A DNA stretch of 64,000 nt from contig OW051473.1 of NCBI GenBank assembly GCA_932521025.1, positions 11,699,058-11,763,057 on the forward strand. Direction: 5' to 3'. A model generated the notes under the pieces. That model searched no databases. It was not told where the DNA came from and saw nothing but the letters and a program-made list of their open reading frames with translations. Source of the stretch: Oscheius onirici. Taxonomy: Eukaryota > Nematoda > Chromadorea > Rhabditida > Rhabditidae. Shown here one piece after another: positions 35,736-46,206 of the stretch. Every line of letters begins with the position of its first letter. Positions within the stretch are counted from its first letter, which is position 1. A program made the translations under genes and the position numbers.

Positions 35736-38700
35736 ATGGCAGGTACCGAGGCTGCTGACTTGGACAAGGTGCATATCAATGGAACTGATCACGAACAAGA
35801 AGATGGAGATCTCGTAACTCCCTGGGATGTGACGGCCAGTTCTGCGAAAGGAGTCGACTATGATAAACTTATTAGTAAGTAGTATTTTCTTTGTTATTAA
35901 GAATTTTGACCAGAAAAATTCGGTTGCCGGAAGCTGGGAGAAGATCTGGTCCAGCGATTCGAGAAAGTTACCGGTCACAAAGCTCATCCGATGCTTAGGA
36001 GAGGAATGTTTTTCGCCCATCGCGATCTCTCGGCCATTCTGGATAGGAAAGAACAGGGAAAGCCTTTCTTCCTGTACACTGGACGTGGGCCCAGCTCTGG
36101 AAGCCTCCATCTAGGACATCTTATTCCCTTCATCTTCACCAAGTGGCTGCAAGAGGTTTTTGACGTCCCTCTCATTATCCAGGTATGATTTTTTTTGTTT
36201 AAACTCACTGATTTTAATTCTAGATGACTGATGACGAGAAAGTCCTGTGGAAAGATCTCAAAATTGACGAGGCCAAGAAGATGGCCAATGAAAATATGAA
36301 GGACATCATCGCCGTCGGATTCGACAAGGAAAAAACGTTCATGTTTACGGACCTTAACTATATGTGGTGAGTATTTTTGCTTTCATTTTCGATAATTTAT
36401 ATTTCCTGCATAATTGGAACTCTCGGCCTGCAAAGGCTGAGAACTTTTGACCATGTTCACCAGCTTAAATTGGAGTTGTCACTCAACCTTTTCAAACATT
36501 CTATTCCAAAGTTAGGAAAGAAACAAAATCTAGAACTTTACGAAGACCAGGGTTGTCCATCGGGCCCGAGCCAGTATTGACCGTATCCGTGCCAGTAAGG
36601 CGCACTTTCGGGGTAAGGCAAATTTCACAGAAAAGCTCAACAGCCATTTTGAACACAAGCCGGGAATACCGTGAAGAGCTCATGTTCTAAATCGATTCTT
36701 GATACTCCTCGAAAATGCTCCTCACTGGCACCGGCTCGGGCTCTGTTTTTAATGGTTGTTAGCAGCAATGTCTGGGCAAACTACCAGACAATTTTGATTC
36801 ACAATTGAATCGGTGTGGCCACTTGAGTAAAAGTTTTTCTACAGGCTCGGATGAAGAAATAGGAGAAGTCAGACTGCTTAAGCTTGACCTCTTAACGAAC
36901 CTGTAGGTCATTCGACTAAATTGTTTTCGACCACTAGTTCCCACTGGAAGTTAAAAACTGAATATCTAATTCAAACAAAACCGTCTACATAGACCATTTG
37001 ATGTCCTCGGGCTAACATAGTTGCAACCATGCACGGACAGAACAGCTCTTCAGATTCACTAAGTACTTCACCTTGGTTCCTTGATCTTATCAGGTCGGAG
37101 ACTAATTGTTAACACATTTTCTGGTTCACTATGATCCCAAGCAGACTTATCATATTGTTTTCGCCTGATATGACTACTTTTTGAAAACCCTTTTTGGAAA
37201 ACGTACCATGAAACATCATGAGTTGAATTACCTCAACTTCAGAGGCGCGTTTCTCGAAAATTTTCCGTTGAGCCTTTTTTGTTTCTTGCAGGGTTTGTAG
37301 CCCAGATTGAGCTCTTGAAAGGTGATCAGCCGATTTCTTCAAAGCCATTGGGTTAGGACTGTGCCACTGCCGGAAGTCGGTCACTTCGGGTTTTTGAGTC
37401 ACCCGGTGCTCAGTCAGAAAAAAATTTACTGGAAATCGGGTCTCGGCTGATAACTTTACTTATCAAAAGCTACAAAACTGCGTTGTCAGAATTTTTAATA
37501 CCGCATGGGATGTGCGCTTCCCAAGATTTCGCGGTGTTTAAATGCGTTCTAAATTTCATCTTTTGAGCTGGTACTCAAAATTTTTGAACTACGGCTTCTG
37601 ATCTCTATACATCACCATACTCAGCTAAGTTTGCCCTTTCTTTTTTAAAGCAGCCCTCTACGTGCTTGGGATCATAGTGAACCAGAAAAAGTTTCAACAA
37701 TTAGTCTCCGACCTGATAGTTACAGCAAACGGTTCTCGGTTCAAACTTGAACGTGAACAGTCTGTCTATTTTTCAGTCCTCCCTTCTACGAAAACATCCT
37801 CAAGATCTGGAAATGCGTTAACACCAACCAGGCCAGGTCAATTTTTGGCTTCACACCTGAAGACAGCATGGGCAAGGCTGCTTTCCCGGCCATCGAAGCT
37901 GCTCCTTGCTTCTCCTCCTCTTTCCCTCACGTTTTCAATGGCAAGAAGGACATTCCATGTCTCGTCCCCTGCGCCATCGATCAGGTAGATTTTTCCATTT
38001 TCATTTACTGGATTTATTTTTCAGGATCCCTACTTCCGTATGACGCGAGACGTCGCTCCAAGACTGAAATATCCCAAGCCTTCTTTGATCTTCAGTGAAT
38101 TCCTCCCTGCTCTTCAGGGAGCTCAGACGAAAATGGCTGCCAGTGACAGTAACAGCTGCATATACCTCAGTGATACTCCCAAGCAAATTAAGAATAAGGT
38201 AAGCCTTTTGTGGTAGTTTCATAATTTTCCTTACATTTGCCTCCTAACAAATGATAAAACATAGTAAAGATAAAGGAAGAAGACTATGCTTGGGGGTTGA
38301 GTCGAAAAAAAAGTTAAGTTTCTGCCTATCAACGCCACAGTTCCGAAGAATCCTCTGAGAGACAAGCTCCTACTGCGTGAGGGGTCAATCTGAGGGGCCA
38401 GATCGTGTGAGGCGTTTACGTTCCGAAGTTGCCCACCCTGCTCCACGGAACGCCTTTACTTTGTAGCGTGTTACTACCAATTTACCGACCTCGGGAGGAT
38501 GGATGCCTTAGTTGGGCAGAAGCGGTGTTTGAACTTGAGACCATTTGACTGACGCTGGCCCCTCCGGCCACTGCGCCATCACGCTTCATCGACGTTGAGT
38601 CGAAAATCCTTGGCCGATTTACGTCGAGTCAGAAAATCCGATCCGAATCAAGTAGAGTCATCTCTTTATGCGTTATTTCCATTCACTGTTTGACAAATAG

Positions 38701-39566
38701 TGTGAAAAAATATAAAATAAGAACGACAAAGTTCGTTGTTAATTTGAATGTTCAAGTCGAGTCGATTTCGAAATGGAGTAGGAATCGAATCGTGTTAAGG
38801 CGGACGCGCGGAGCACCTCGAATCTGGTCGATTTCGAGGGGTATGCCCAGTAGAGATTTTGGAATCGAATCCGACTAGGAATAAGCTAGGAATTAGGTGC
38901 GCGTCGATTCGTTCAAGAATGTCGAAGGTTCCTCAGTGAATCTGTGAATATCGAAATGGCCAGTAGTTTCTCAATTTTCTCATACATCAGTCGAGACCAT
39001 TCTTGGTCGTCATACTATCGAAACCTCAATCTCAACTATCTTTTTCCGTCTACTATTTTGGACTAAAGTAATACGTGCAGAACATGCCACATCTTGTAAA
39101 CTTCAAAAAAGAGAAAAAATGTGTTCCTGTTCCCGAACAACCGTTTTCGAACTTGTTAGAAGTAAAAATCCGTCATCAAATACAAGAAGTAACAACTAAA
39201 CATAGAGAAATTTGTATTTACAGATCAACAAATATGCATTCTCCGGTGGACAGCCGACTGTGGAAGAGCATCGCGAGAAGGGAGGAGACTGCGACGTTGA
39301 CATCAGCTACCAGTTCTTGCGCTTTTTCGTAGATGACGACGAGGAGCTGAAAAAAATTCGAGAGGTTTGAATTTACTCATTTCTTTTTGAAAAATTGTTG
39401 TTTACAGGCTTATACAAAAGGCGAAATGTTGACGGGAGAACTGAAAGCCCGCGCTGTGCAGGAAGTCACCCGTGTCATCTCCGAGATGCAAGAAAGACGA
39501 AAAGCTGTGACAGACGAGACTGTTAAGAGCTTCACAGAAATCCGCCCTCTTAAGTACGCCTACTGA
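35736..39566 (+). CDS. WARS1: cytosolic tryptophanyl-tRNA synthetase
   Basis: Seven exons (35736-35874, 35914-36182, 36224-36366, 37777-37984, 38025-38198, 39224-39364, 39408-39566) encode 410 aa. The enzyme charges tRNA-Trp. The class Ic fold shows the HIGH-like motif in [17 protein letters not shown], then [49 protein letters not shown] and the KMSKS-equivalent KMAASDSN followed by [20 protein letters not shown]. Human WARS1 has KMSAS there, so the serine is alanine here. The N-terminus is a short acidic leader and lacks the WHEP domain of the human enzyme, giving a length close to yeast. Introns 3 (1.41 kb) and 5 (1.03 kb) are enlarged by a MITE and a pol III-type element. Confidence 0.97.
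37088..37718. mobile_element. TA-flanked inverted-repeat MITE in WARS intron 3
   Basis: The left end TATCAGGTCGGAGACTAATT is mirrored at the right end by AATTAGTCTCCGACCTGATA. The inverted repeats extend about 55 bp inward (to CCCAAGCA/TGCTTGGG) with few mismatches. TA at each outer edge fits a Tc1/mariner-type TA target duplication. There is no transposase ORF inside, and the interior (37142-37396) is related to 2518-2775. Confidence 0.8.
38330..38585 (-). repeat. tRNA-derived (SINE-like) element in WARS intron 5
   Basis: On the minus strand an A-box TGGCGCAGTGG (38578-38568) and a B-box-like GTTCAAA (38534-38528) are correctly spaced for pol III. They are followed by about 200 bp of body with no tRNA 3' half and no cloverleaf. 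The 3' limit is a guess. Confidence 0.5.
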
Positions 39567-40576
39567 GAACATAATCCTTAATTTATGCTTTAGCTCAAAA
39601 CTATTCTTTGTTACGTTTCGTTGTTTTCCATCGACTATCTTTTGTTGAGGGCCAGCTGAACTCTTTGCAGAGCTTCAACCTGGTTGTGTTTGGAGATTTG
39701 AGACCATAATCATGCTTATTTTATTCAACTAAGTGTCCGGTTAATGTCTTTTAATAAATATTTATGGGGTATGATTTGTATTCCAAAAACCGAACTTCTT
39801 TAAAGGATGCTAGCAGCCACAGATTTCCTTCAGTTTTTTATCTGGACGGTTAAGATGACAAATTTCTTTATTTTCATAAAGAGAGAAACAATAAGGTTCA
39901 GCTACTTATATGTTCGAAACAAAGAAGTCGACAAAAGAAAAGAATAAAAAAAAACAATATACTTTAGATTTACTGGCCTTGTTTGATTCTATACTGGCAG
40001 GATTTTCCAGATCAGTGTAACTCCGTGGTACAGCAATCTCCTGACTTCTAAATACCCGTTTACCATCCATTCTATTAAAGCTCTATTTATTTCTATGATG
40101 AGCATAGGCGAAATTTATGAGTGGGAAAAGGAAAATGAAGCTGTATGAAAAGTTTGGGGATGAACCTTGGCATTCGTCTATCTCCGATTCTGTTTTAGAA
40201 GTGAAAGGATGGCTCTATTTGTTTTAGGAATGGGTTTGATCTTGTAAGTATTTGAAACCCGGCTCGGTGTGAAAAGAAATTGCGGTGTAAATTTGTTTTG
40301 GGCCTAGATAGAAGTATTTTGTTGATGGGTCCTTGCGTTCTCGAGGAAGGAATTGGAAGAACTGGTTTTTATCAATGCGGGATTCAGGGGACAATATTTT
40401 TTGGATCATTTTGAGATCAGCTCCTTTCTTCGTGTTTTTAAGGTTTCCAATTGTTGGTTGTTATTACGTGATGGGAAGCGCGGAATATCTATGTATGAAA
40501 ATCGACCCTGGCGGATGAAGAGTTTGCGAGTAAAATCATTTTGGCCACTTTTCTTAATTTATGCTTTAGCTCAAAA
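39567..40576. other. WARS 3' UTR and spacer
   Basis: No gene seen. A 29-base segment at 39577-39605 in the WARS 3' UTR is repeated exactly at 40553-40581, at the downstream edge of the LINE fragment. Confidence 0.5.
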
Positions 40577-41257
40577 CTATTTGATTTTATCGATTTGGGG
40601 ATCTCCGTTGAGAATAGTCTGGCCGGATTCTAGGACAGGCCGAACAAAGATTTTGTAAACTCTTGTCCAGATTTGGACGTCGGAAGTTTTGATGGATCGA
40701 AATAGGTTGAAGGTTCGAACCTTGGACTTGGAAACGACTAATCTGACATGGGGGATCAAGGATAAATAAGAAGTGACGAGAAAATCTAAATCGCGAATTT
40801 GGGTGGCTTCTTGGAGAGATTTTCCGTTGATCGTATAGGAAAATTTGGGATTTGTGTTACCTATGCGAAGAATACGGGTCTTCTCCCATGCAAGTGGGAG
40901 ACCCCAAGCGTCAGACAATTCAAAAATCCTAGTTAGGGCCATTTCAAGTCTTTTCGAATCTTCCGGTGAAGAGACAGGAGTATACAATCGTCGGCACATT
41001 TTACATGTTACGCCACAGGCCTCAAGTATTGAAGGAATTTCGCTGGTGTACAATAAAAAAAAGAGGAGAGGGGATAAACAGCTACCTTGAAGGACCCCAT
41101 TGGAAACAGATTGAGATGATAAAAGGATATTGTCGATTAGAACTTGGAAAGTTCGGTTGAAAATGTAGTTTTGTATCCATCCATAGACAAATTTTAGAAC
41201 TTTCCGATAGGAATTCACGTAAATTAAGCTGGCCTGTGAAGGGTTCTCCTCGAACAT
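40577..41257 (-). pseudogene. LINE (non-LTR) reverse transcriptase fragment
   Basis: A 226-codon open frame matches the middle and thumb of CR1/jockey-like reverse transcriptases: GVLQGSCLSPLLFFLLYTSEIP, then DLDFLVTSYLSLIPHV, and IFVRPVLESGQTIL corresponding to the usual VRPILEY block. The catalytic [FY]xDD box is garbled. GCCGACGAT, coding for ADD, is present but out of frame between two compensating shifts, leaving KMCRRLY. The endonuclease and the N-terminal half are missing. It is a dead, 5'-truncated copy. Confidence 0.85.
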
Positions 41258-41589
41258 AATCTTGTGTTATGACAGTATGATTTTGCAGAAATTGAAGATA
41301 TCTTAGATCCAGTTTGTCGCGAGCTTGCACCTCATGCCGCACCGGATAAGAGCGCCGACTACAAATCCATTTTATGCCAGGTTCGATCCCTCAGCAAGCA
41401 TATTTGTTTTATATTTTCTTAGGAAAGTTGATAATGCTATAATGCTTGATTTTTTTCAGTTTACTAGCTACACAAAATATTGTAAATTGCGTATTGAAAA
41501 AGATAGGTATTGTAAAGTGCATAATTAGACTTCAAACGATACGGTACATAATATTTGGCTATAAAATATATGGAAAACGCGAAAATCAC

Positions 41590-41655
41590 AATAAGGAATC
41601 GAACCCGGGGCGAGAAAAATTTAACAAACGGACGCTTTGCCCACTGCGCCATTGC
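41590..41655 (-). repeat. tRNA-like pol III element
   Basis: On the minus strand a perfect A-box TGGCGCAGTGG (41651-41641) and perfect B-box GGTTCGATTCC (41605-41595) are spaced as in a tRNA. The anticodon region is a T-rich run without a proper stem, and the acceptor ends do not pair. It looks like a tRNA-derived SINE head or a decayed tRNA. Confidence 0.6.
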
Positions 41656-41659
41656 GCAG

Positions 41660-43067
41660 TTTTTTGAGCGCAAAATTCAAACGGGGTGCCGAGGTACGCT
41701 CGCTTTAAGTTAAGCATTTTCGTTTATTTGATACGATTATTATTTGTATTTGAAGCGAGTAAATCTTTCTTTAGGCTCTATTGAAACAACTGCCTGGTTT
41801 TTCCATTTGATATCGCAATTTTAAGTGTGACCTTTTTCAGTTTGTCTACGCCAAACCCCATCAGCATTCGATGTCATTGAACCGTTCCAGACCCTTAGGA
41901 TGAAATCAAATACAGCCAAATTCGTGTGAGTTCCTGTGAGTTCCTTTATCTGTTTCATATTTCTCGATGCTTCTGTTGACCCCTCAAAGTTTTTACGGGT
42001 TTCTGTTATAAAAACAGAAAATTTAAAAGAAAACGGAAAACATACCAAACGTATGCAGTAGGAACTGAGATATATCGAGGGACCAAGTTCATTCAAAATC
42101 CACGTATTTCCCTATTTTTGAAACAAAACGTTTAAACGTCTCTTCATGTTAACTGCCGTTTATGTATTTTGACAGTCAAATATCAAAATCATACAGTAAA
42201 CGAAGGAAGTTTCTTTTAATTTCTGTGCAAAAGTCGGAAAGACGGCGTAGTACATTTTCATTCGTCCAATTTTTCCTTTTTTTCATGCATTTATATTGTC
42301 TTTAGATCTGGGCATCGTCTGCCATCATTCGGAGCTCATCTACACAACCTTCTGGCTGAAGGATTTCTGCCAACCCAATCTGACTACATTCAGTCTACGC
42401 AACATTCTGTCTACACAACATTCTGGTCAAAGGTAGGGCAGCTTAAGGTATAAAAGACCATTTCGCTGTTTTTAAGCATGTTCGAAATGTTTTAACGTAT
42501 TTTCAGCTACAAGACTTCGGATAAGTGCAGGTACGTAGTTTTCCTTTTCCACGGAGGTCACTGTAGACCGAGCTTGTTGGTTCTGGGGAGCAGTAGCTCG
42601 ATTCTCGGAGCTTTCCGGCGGGACACGAAATGAATATTCAATAATTTACCATGCGAAACTAACCTGGATACGTCTGATTTCCATCGGCAATTTTACATCA
42701 GAAAAACGAAAAATGAGAGCGCAAATCGCGTACACAGGACGGCGGACGTTTTGGAAACAGAACATTTTGACTAACGTTTTTGTTCTCCAACCAAATTTCT
42801 TGAAAATATGTTTCTAGGGGTAACTTTTTACGCTGAATTTGATATAATTGGTCCCGAAACCTGAAAATGCTGTTGACGCGCGCTACGCGCGTCTTTAGGC
42901 TAAACGCGTTTCGCACTAATGGAAGGCAAAGCCAAAGCGATTTCAAATCACCAGAGAGGTTTATCGCATGTTAAAATGTTGAAAAATCTCCTGTCTTTGT
43001 TCCGTCTACCAAGAAAAGTGTCAGGATTGGCAAGTCCATGCAGCGTCCCATGAGCGAGCGCCAGGGC
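41660..43067. other. spacer before the subtelomeric array
   Basis: No exon supported. There are imperfect tandem words (CTACACAAC and CATTCTG type) at 42340-42430. A perfect 8-bp-stem hairpin, GACGCGCG-CTA-CGCGCGTC, lies near 42874-42892. Confidence 0.35.
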
Positions 43068-43112
43068 GGGCCGATAGCTCAGTGGTAAGTGGTAGAGCAG
43101 TTAAGTTGCAGT
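43068..43112 (+). pseudogene. 5' half of a tRNA gene, cut at the array edge
   Basis: It reads like a tRNA start: GGGCCGATAGCTCAGTGG with D-stem GCTC/GAGC (interrupted by a duplicated AAGTGGT) and a Cys-like TTGCAG around the anticodon loop. The sequence then becomes TTAGGC plus the element hairpin, with no T-arm. The last unique chromosomal sequence before the array is therefore a broken tRNA-like gene. Confidence 0.55.
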
Positions 43113-43149
43113 TAGGCTTAACTCCAGCTTCGCTGGATATACTTGGGCT

Positions 43150-44975
43150 GAGGTATGTAACGGGGGTGGCGACAAAACAACATGGCTAAGGTCGGGGGAG
43201 TGTGACAGGCGTAACACGTCGGCCACGCTGAGTAACGCTATGCAGTCGGAATCGAAAAAAAACTTTTTTTTAACTGAAAAAAAAATTTGAAATTTATGTA
43301 ACATAAAGTCTCGCATAATCTCGCGCAAAAAGTCTCGGTACTCGCGCATAAAGTCTCGCATAATCTCGCGCAACAAATCTCGGAACTCGCACATAATTTC
43401 CACGCGTTAACCGCGAAACGCGCGCGCACCAAACAACCGCACGCGGAAAAAATTGAACTTTATGTAACATAAAGTCTCGCATAAAGTTTTGGAACTCGCG
43501 CATAATCCCCACGCGTAAACCACGAAACGCACGCGCACCAAATAACCGCACGCGAACGCCGAACAACTGCACGCGGACGCCTAACAACCAGACGCACACG
43601 CGTAACAACCGCACGCACGCGCCTAACAACTAGACCCGTTCATCTAACAACTGCATGTGGACGCCGAACAACTGAACGCGCGCGAGATTATGTGTAGAGA
43701 TTATGTGGGAAAAATATGTGATGAAATTATGCACTAAAGAATGGACATAGTACTGCAACATAAAAAAGCCATAATCTCTGAGATTATGTGTAGAAATTTT
43801 GCGTGAAAAGTATGTGATGTTTAGGTTAGGATGAAATAAAGGCGGAGTGTAGCCTTGAAACAACAAAAAAAAGTAGAGCATAAGAAGAGTAGACATTATG
43901 TTGAGAGGTAATGTAGGAATCTTATGTGAGAGGCAGAGAAATGTCCGGAAAGTATAAAAAGAGCCCGCGCTTAACACGAGTCAGTGAGTCGCGGAATGCG
44001 GTCAGAACTCAAAAAAAAAGGAAGGAAGGAGAGAATAGGTAAAAAGATTGGAGACATGTTATAGAGGTGGAATACTGCAAAAAACAGCCAGATGTGTACA
44101 AACGTAGGTCTGCGATTGGTTCTAGTGCAAAACATTGATACAGGGTACTGAGAGACGCGGCTTTATGTGCAGAGCTTATGCGTGAGAAGTGTGTAATAAT
44201 GTTATGATGCCATAAAAAATTACATAGTGTTGAAACATAAGCAGAAAACATAAGCACTGAGATTATGTACAGAAGGTATCTAGAAAAAGTATGTGACAAA
44301 GCTATAGTGCTATAAAGAAAGAACATAAACAGAGGACATAATGTCTGAGATTATGTAGGATAAGTATGCGAGAACATTCTAACGAAGAGGAAACATAGTA
44401 TCGAAACATAAAATCAGAACATAAAGAGAACATCCGTTATGAGTAGCTAGTATGCGGGTATTATACATAAATTTATGTTGAAAGTATAACAAGAGCCCGG
44501 CGGCGAGTAGCCTTTGGCTGCGATCCGCGCTCGCTGACGGCGGAGAGCGAAGCTCAAAGCCGTCAGTGAGTCGCGGAATGTGGTCAGAACTCAAAAATAG
44601 GAAGTTAGGATGAGAAGGAGAGAATAGTTAAAAATAATGGAGACATGTTATAGAGGTACTGCAAAAAACAGCCAGATGTGTACAAAAGTCGAAATGCAAC
44701 AAAATTCATTATAGGACAAGAATAACGCAAAATGGTTTAGGCCGAGCCCGAGCCAAAATAATATTCTTCCCGCTAACTGACGGTTGAAACTGTCGGAGAA
44801 AACTGTCGGTAGAAACTGTCAGTGGAATAATAGAACATAATGATCAAACATAATGAAACATAAACTTGTTGACAATAGGTTTCAAAAATTAGTATACTGA
44901 TGAAAATTTTTATTTGAGGCTTACTGCTTTCCGTTTCGAGAGATCCCAGTCGCCTGAACATCATAGTCTGGCGTT
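43150..44975 (+). mobile_element. degenerate element remnant, leftmost in the array
   Basis: After the first hairpin come the conserved GGGGGTGGCGACAAA leader, poly-T/A tract and CGCG/ATAA block (to about 43,700). About 1.2 kb follows that is dense in CATAA and ATTATG words and has two foldable repeats (43964-44013 partial, 44492-44596). No replicase exon is present. The segment 44,700-44,975 matches nothing else in the window. Confidence 0.6.
44492..44596 (+). repeat. foldable ~100-nt repeat
   Basis: One copy of the structured sequence described at 49828-50131, with a few substitutions outside the long stem. Confidence 0.8.
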
Positions 44976-44982
44976 TTTCGGC

Positions 44983-45000
44983 TTAGGCTTAGGCTTAGGC
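44983..45000 (+). repeat. TTAGGC telomeric repeats, 3 units
   Basis: Three perfect TTAGGC units, followed by TCAATTCCAGC and the terminal hairpin at 45006-45020. Confidence 0.95.
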
Positions 45001-45459
45001 TCAATTCCAGCTTCGCTGGATATACTTGGGCTGGGGCTGTAACGGACCTGAGCACAAACGTATAAGAAGAGCCCGGCGGCGAGCAACCTTTGGCTGCGAG
45101 CCGCGCTCGCTGACGGCGGAGAGCGAAGCTCAAAGCCGTCAGTGAGTCGCGGAATGCGGTCAGAACTCAAAAAAAGGAAGTTATGTAAATAGTTTATGTA
45201 GATAGTTTATGCCGACTATTTTGATTTTAGATTTGGAAAAAGTTCACTCAGAAAATAGTGCGTTGATTTGCGTTGCCTAACGCGACGCGAGAATTGATGC
45301 GTCGCTTGTTGACCTTCTCGCCAATAGTTCATTATTGGCTGCCTGATTGTGTGCACTCCCACCTCTACCTATCGATTTCTCCATCACACCTCTACATATC
45401 CATTTCTTCAACACTTCTTTTACAAAACTGAAATTTTTTTGCTATTTTTCAGTTTTGCA
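45001..45459 (+). promoter_or_regulatory. short 5' region of element copy A
   Basis: It begins with the terminal hairpin and CTGTAACGGACCTGAGCACAAA, then jumps straight to a foldable repeat (45069-45172), so the CGCG/ATAA block is deleted here. The GCGACGC (45282-45288) / GCGTCGC (45299-45305) palindrome lies 155 bp before the copy A start codon. A TTTTTCAG acceptor ends eight bases before the ATG. Confidence 0.7.
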
Positions 45460-46206
45460 ATGAGTCAGTCATCTTCTTCGAGTTTTGAGGAGTTGGTTCA
45501 ACCGAAGAAGAAGGCTGCTTCTGCTACTACTGCTGCAGCTGCTGCAACTACCACTACAAAGAAGAAAATGGAAGGAAATCGAGGATTGGATGTCACACCG
45601 CAAAGGGATGTGGTACGTTTTTCTTCAAAATGAAGTTTTTAATTACAATCTTTTCAAGAAAGGGTCCTCAAGACGGAAGATTGTTGCTTCGACGAACAGT
45701 CCCCCGATAGAAGATATAGTTATGCAAGCTCCTGTTCTGGTTACTGGACTTGCTCAAGTGACTCCACGAAGACGACTTTCTGCTAATCAGCAGGTTACGG
45801 AAGCCATGTTCCGTACACCGGAGAGCAATTTACGTAATAGAAGGTCTATAGACTCGTCAGTACGAGTTCATAGGGTATTTTTCGTTCTTTCCTGTTAGTC
45901 CTAAGCCATCAATTTTAGAGCGGAGGAGAATACAGCTCTCCCTCTTCTGAACAGACAACTCCTCCAAGTGCGTACAAGGACCGTTATTATGCGAAAAATT
46001 TAAGGTACATATTTATGTTGACTTTTTATGTTTGAATTTTTAGAGCGAGAAATCCAGAAGAACAGGATCTGATTAAGCCTGCGCCGCTTTCTAGCTCCGA
46101 ACGTATACGTCGTCATCGAGCCACAAAGGACGATCTTCAAGGCAATCAATGACAAAATCGTTGAAAGTGAGTATTTTCTTATTATGTACATGTTTTTCAA
46201 TTATAT
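45460..46206 (+). pseudogene. truncated Helitron replicase gene, copy A
   Basis: Exons 1 and 2 (45460-45612, 45659-45874) appear identical to those of the intact copy. From about 45,970 to 46,085 the end of exon 3, its intron and the start of exon 4 are replaced by a different but homologous sequence (YYAKNLRARNPEEQDL instead of HIVHNMKRRNQSEEDV). The sequence then returns to near identity. Most of exon 4 is deleted: after RRHRATKD it jumps to the exon's last 35 bases. The gene ends inside intron 4, where it is fused at 46207 to a half hairpin and the leader of another element. It is not functional. Confidence 0.85.

Noticed and set aside
40577-41257. Functional LINE reverse transcriptase
   Set aside because: The catalytic box is frameshifted and both ends are missing, despite the long open frame.
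45349-45633. ORF starting upstream of copy A's ATG (MCTPTSTYRFLHHT)
   Set aside because: It extends through a TTTTTCAG acceptor and the 5' UTR. The conserved start is the ATG at 45460, used identically in all three copies.
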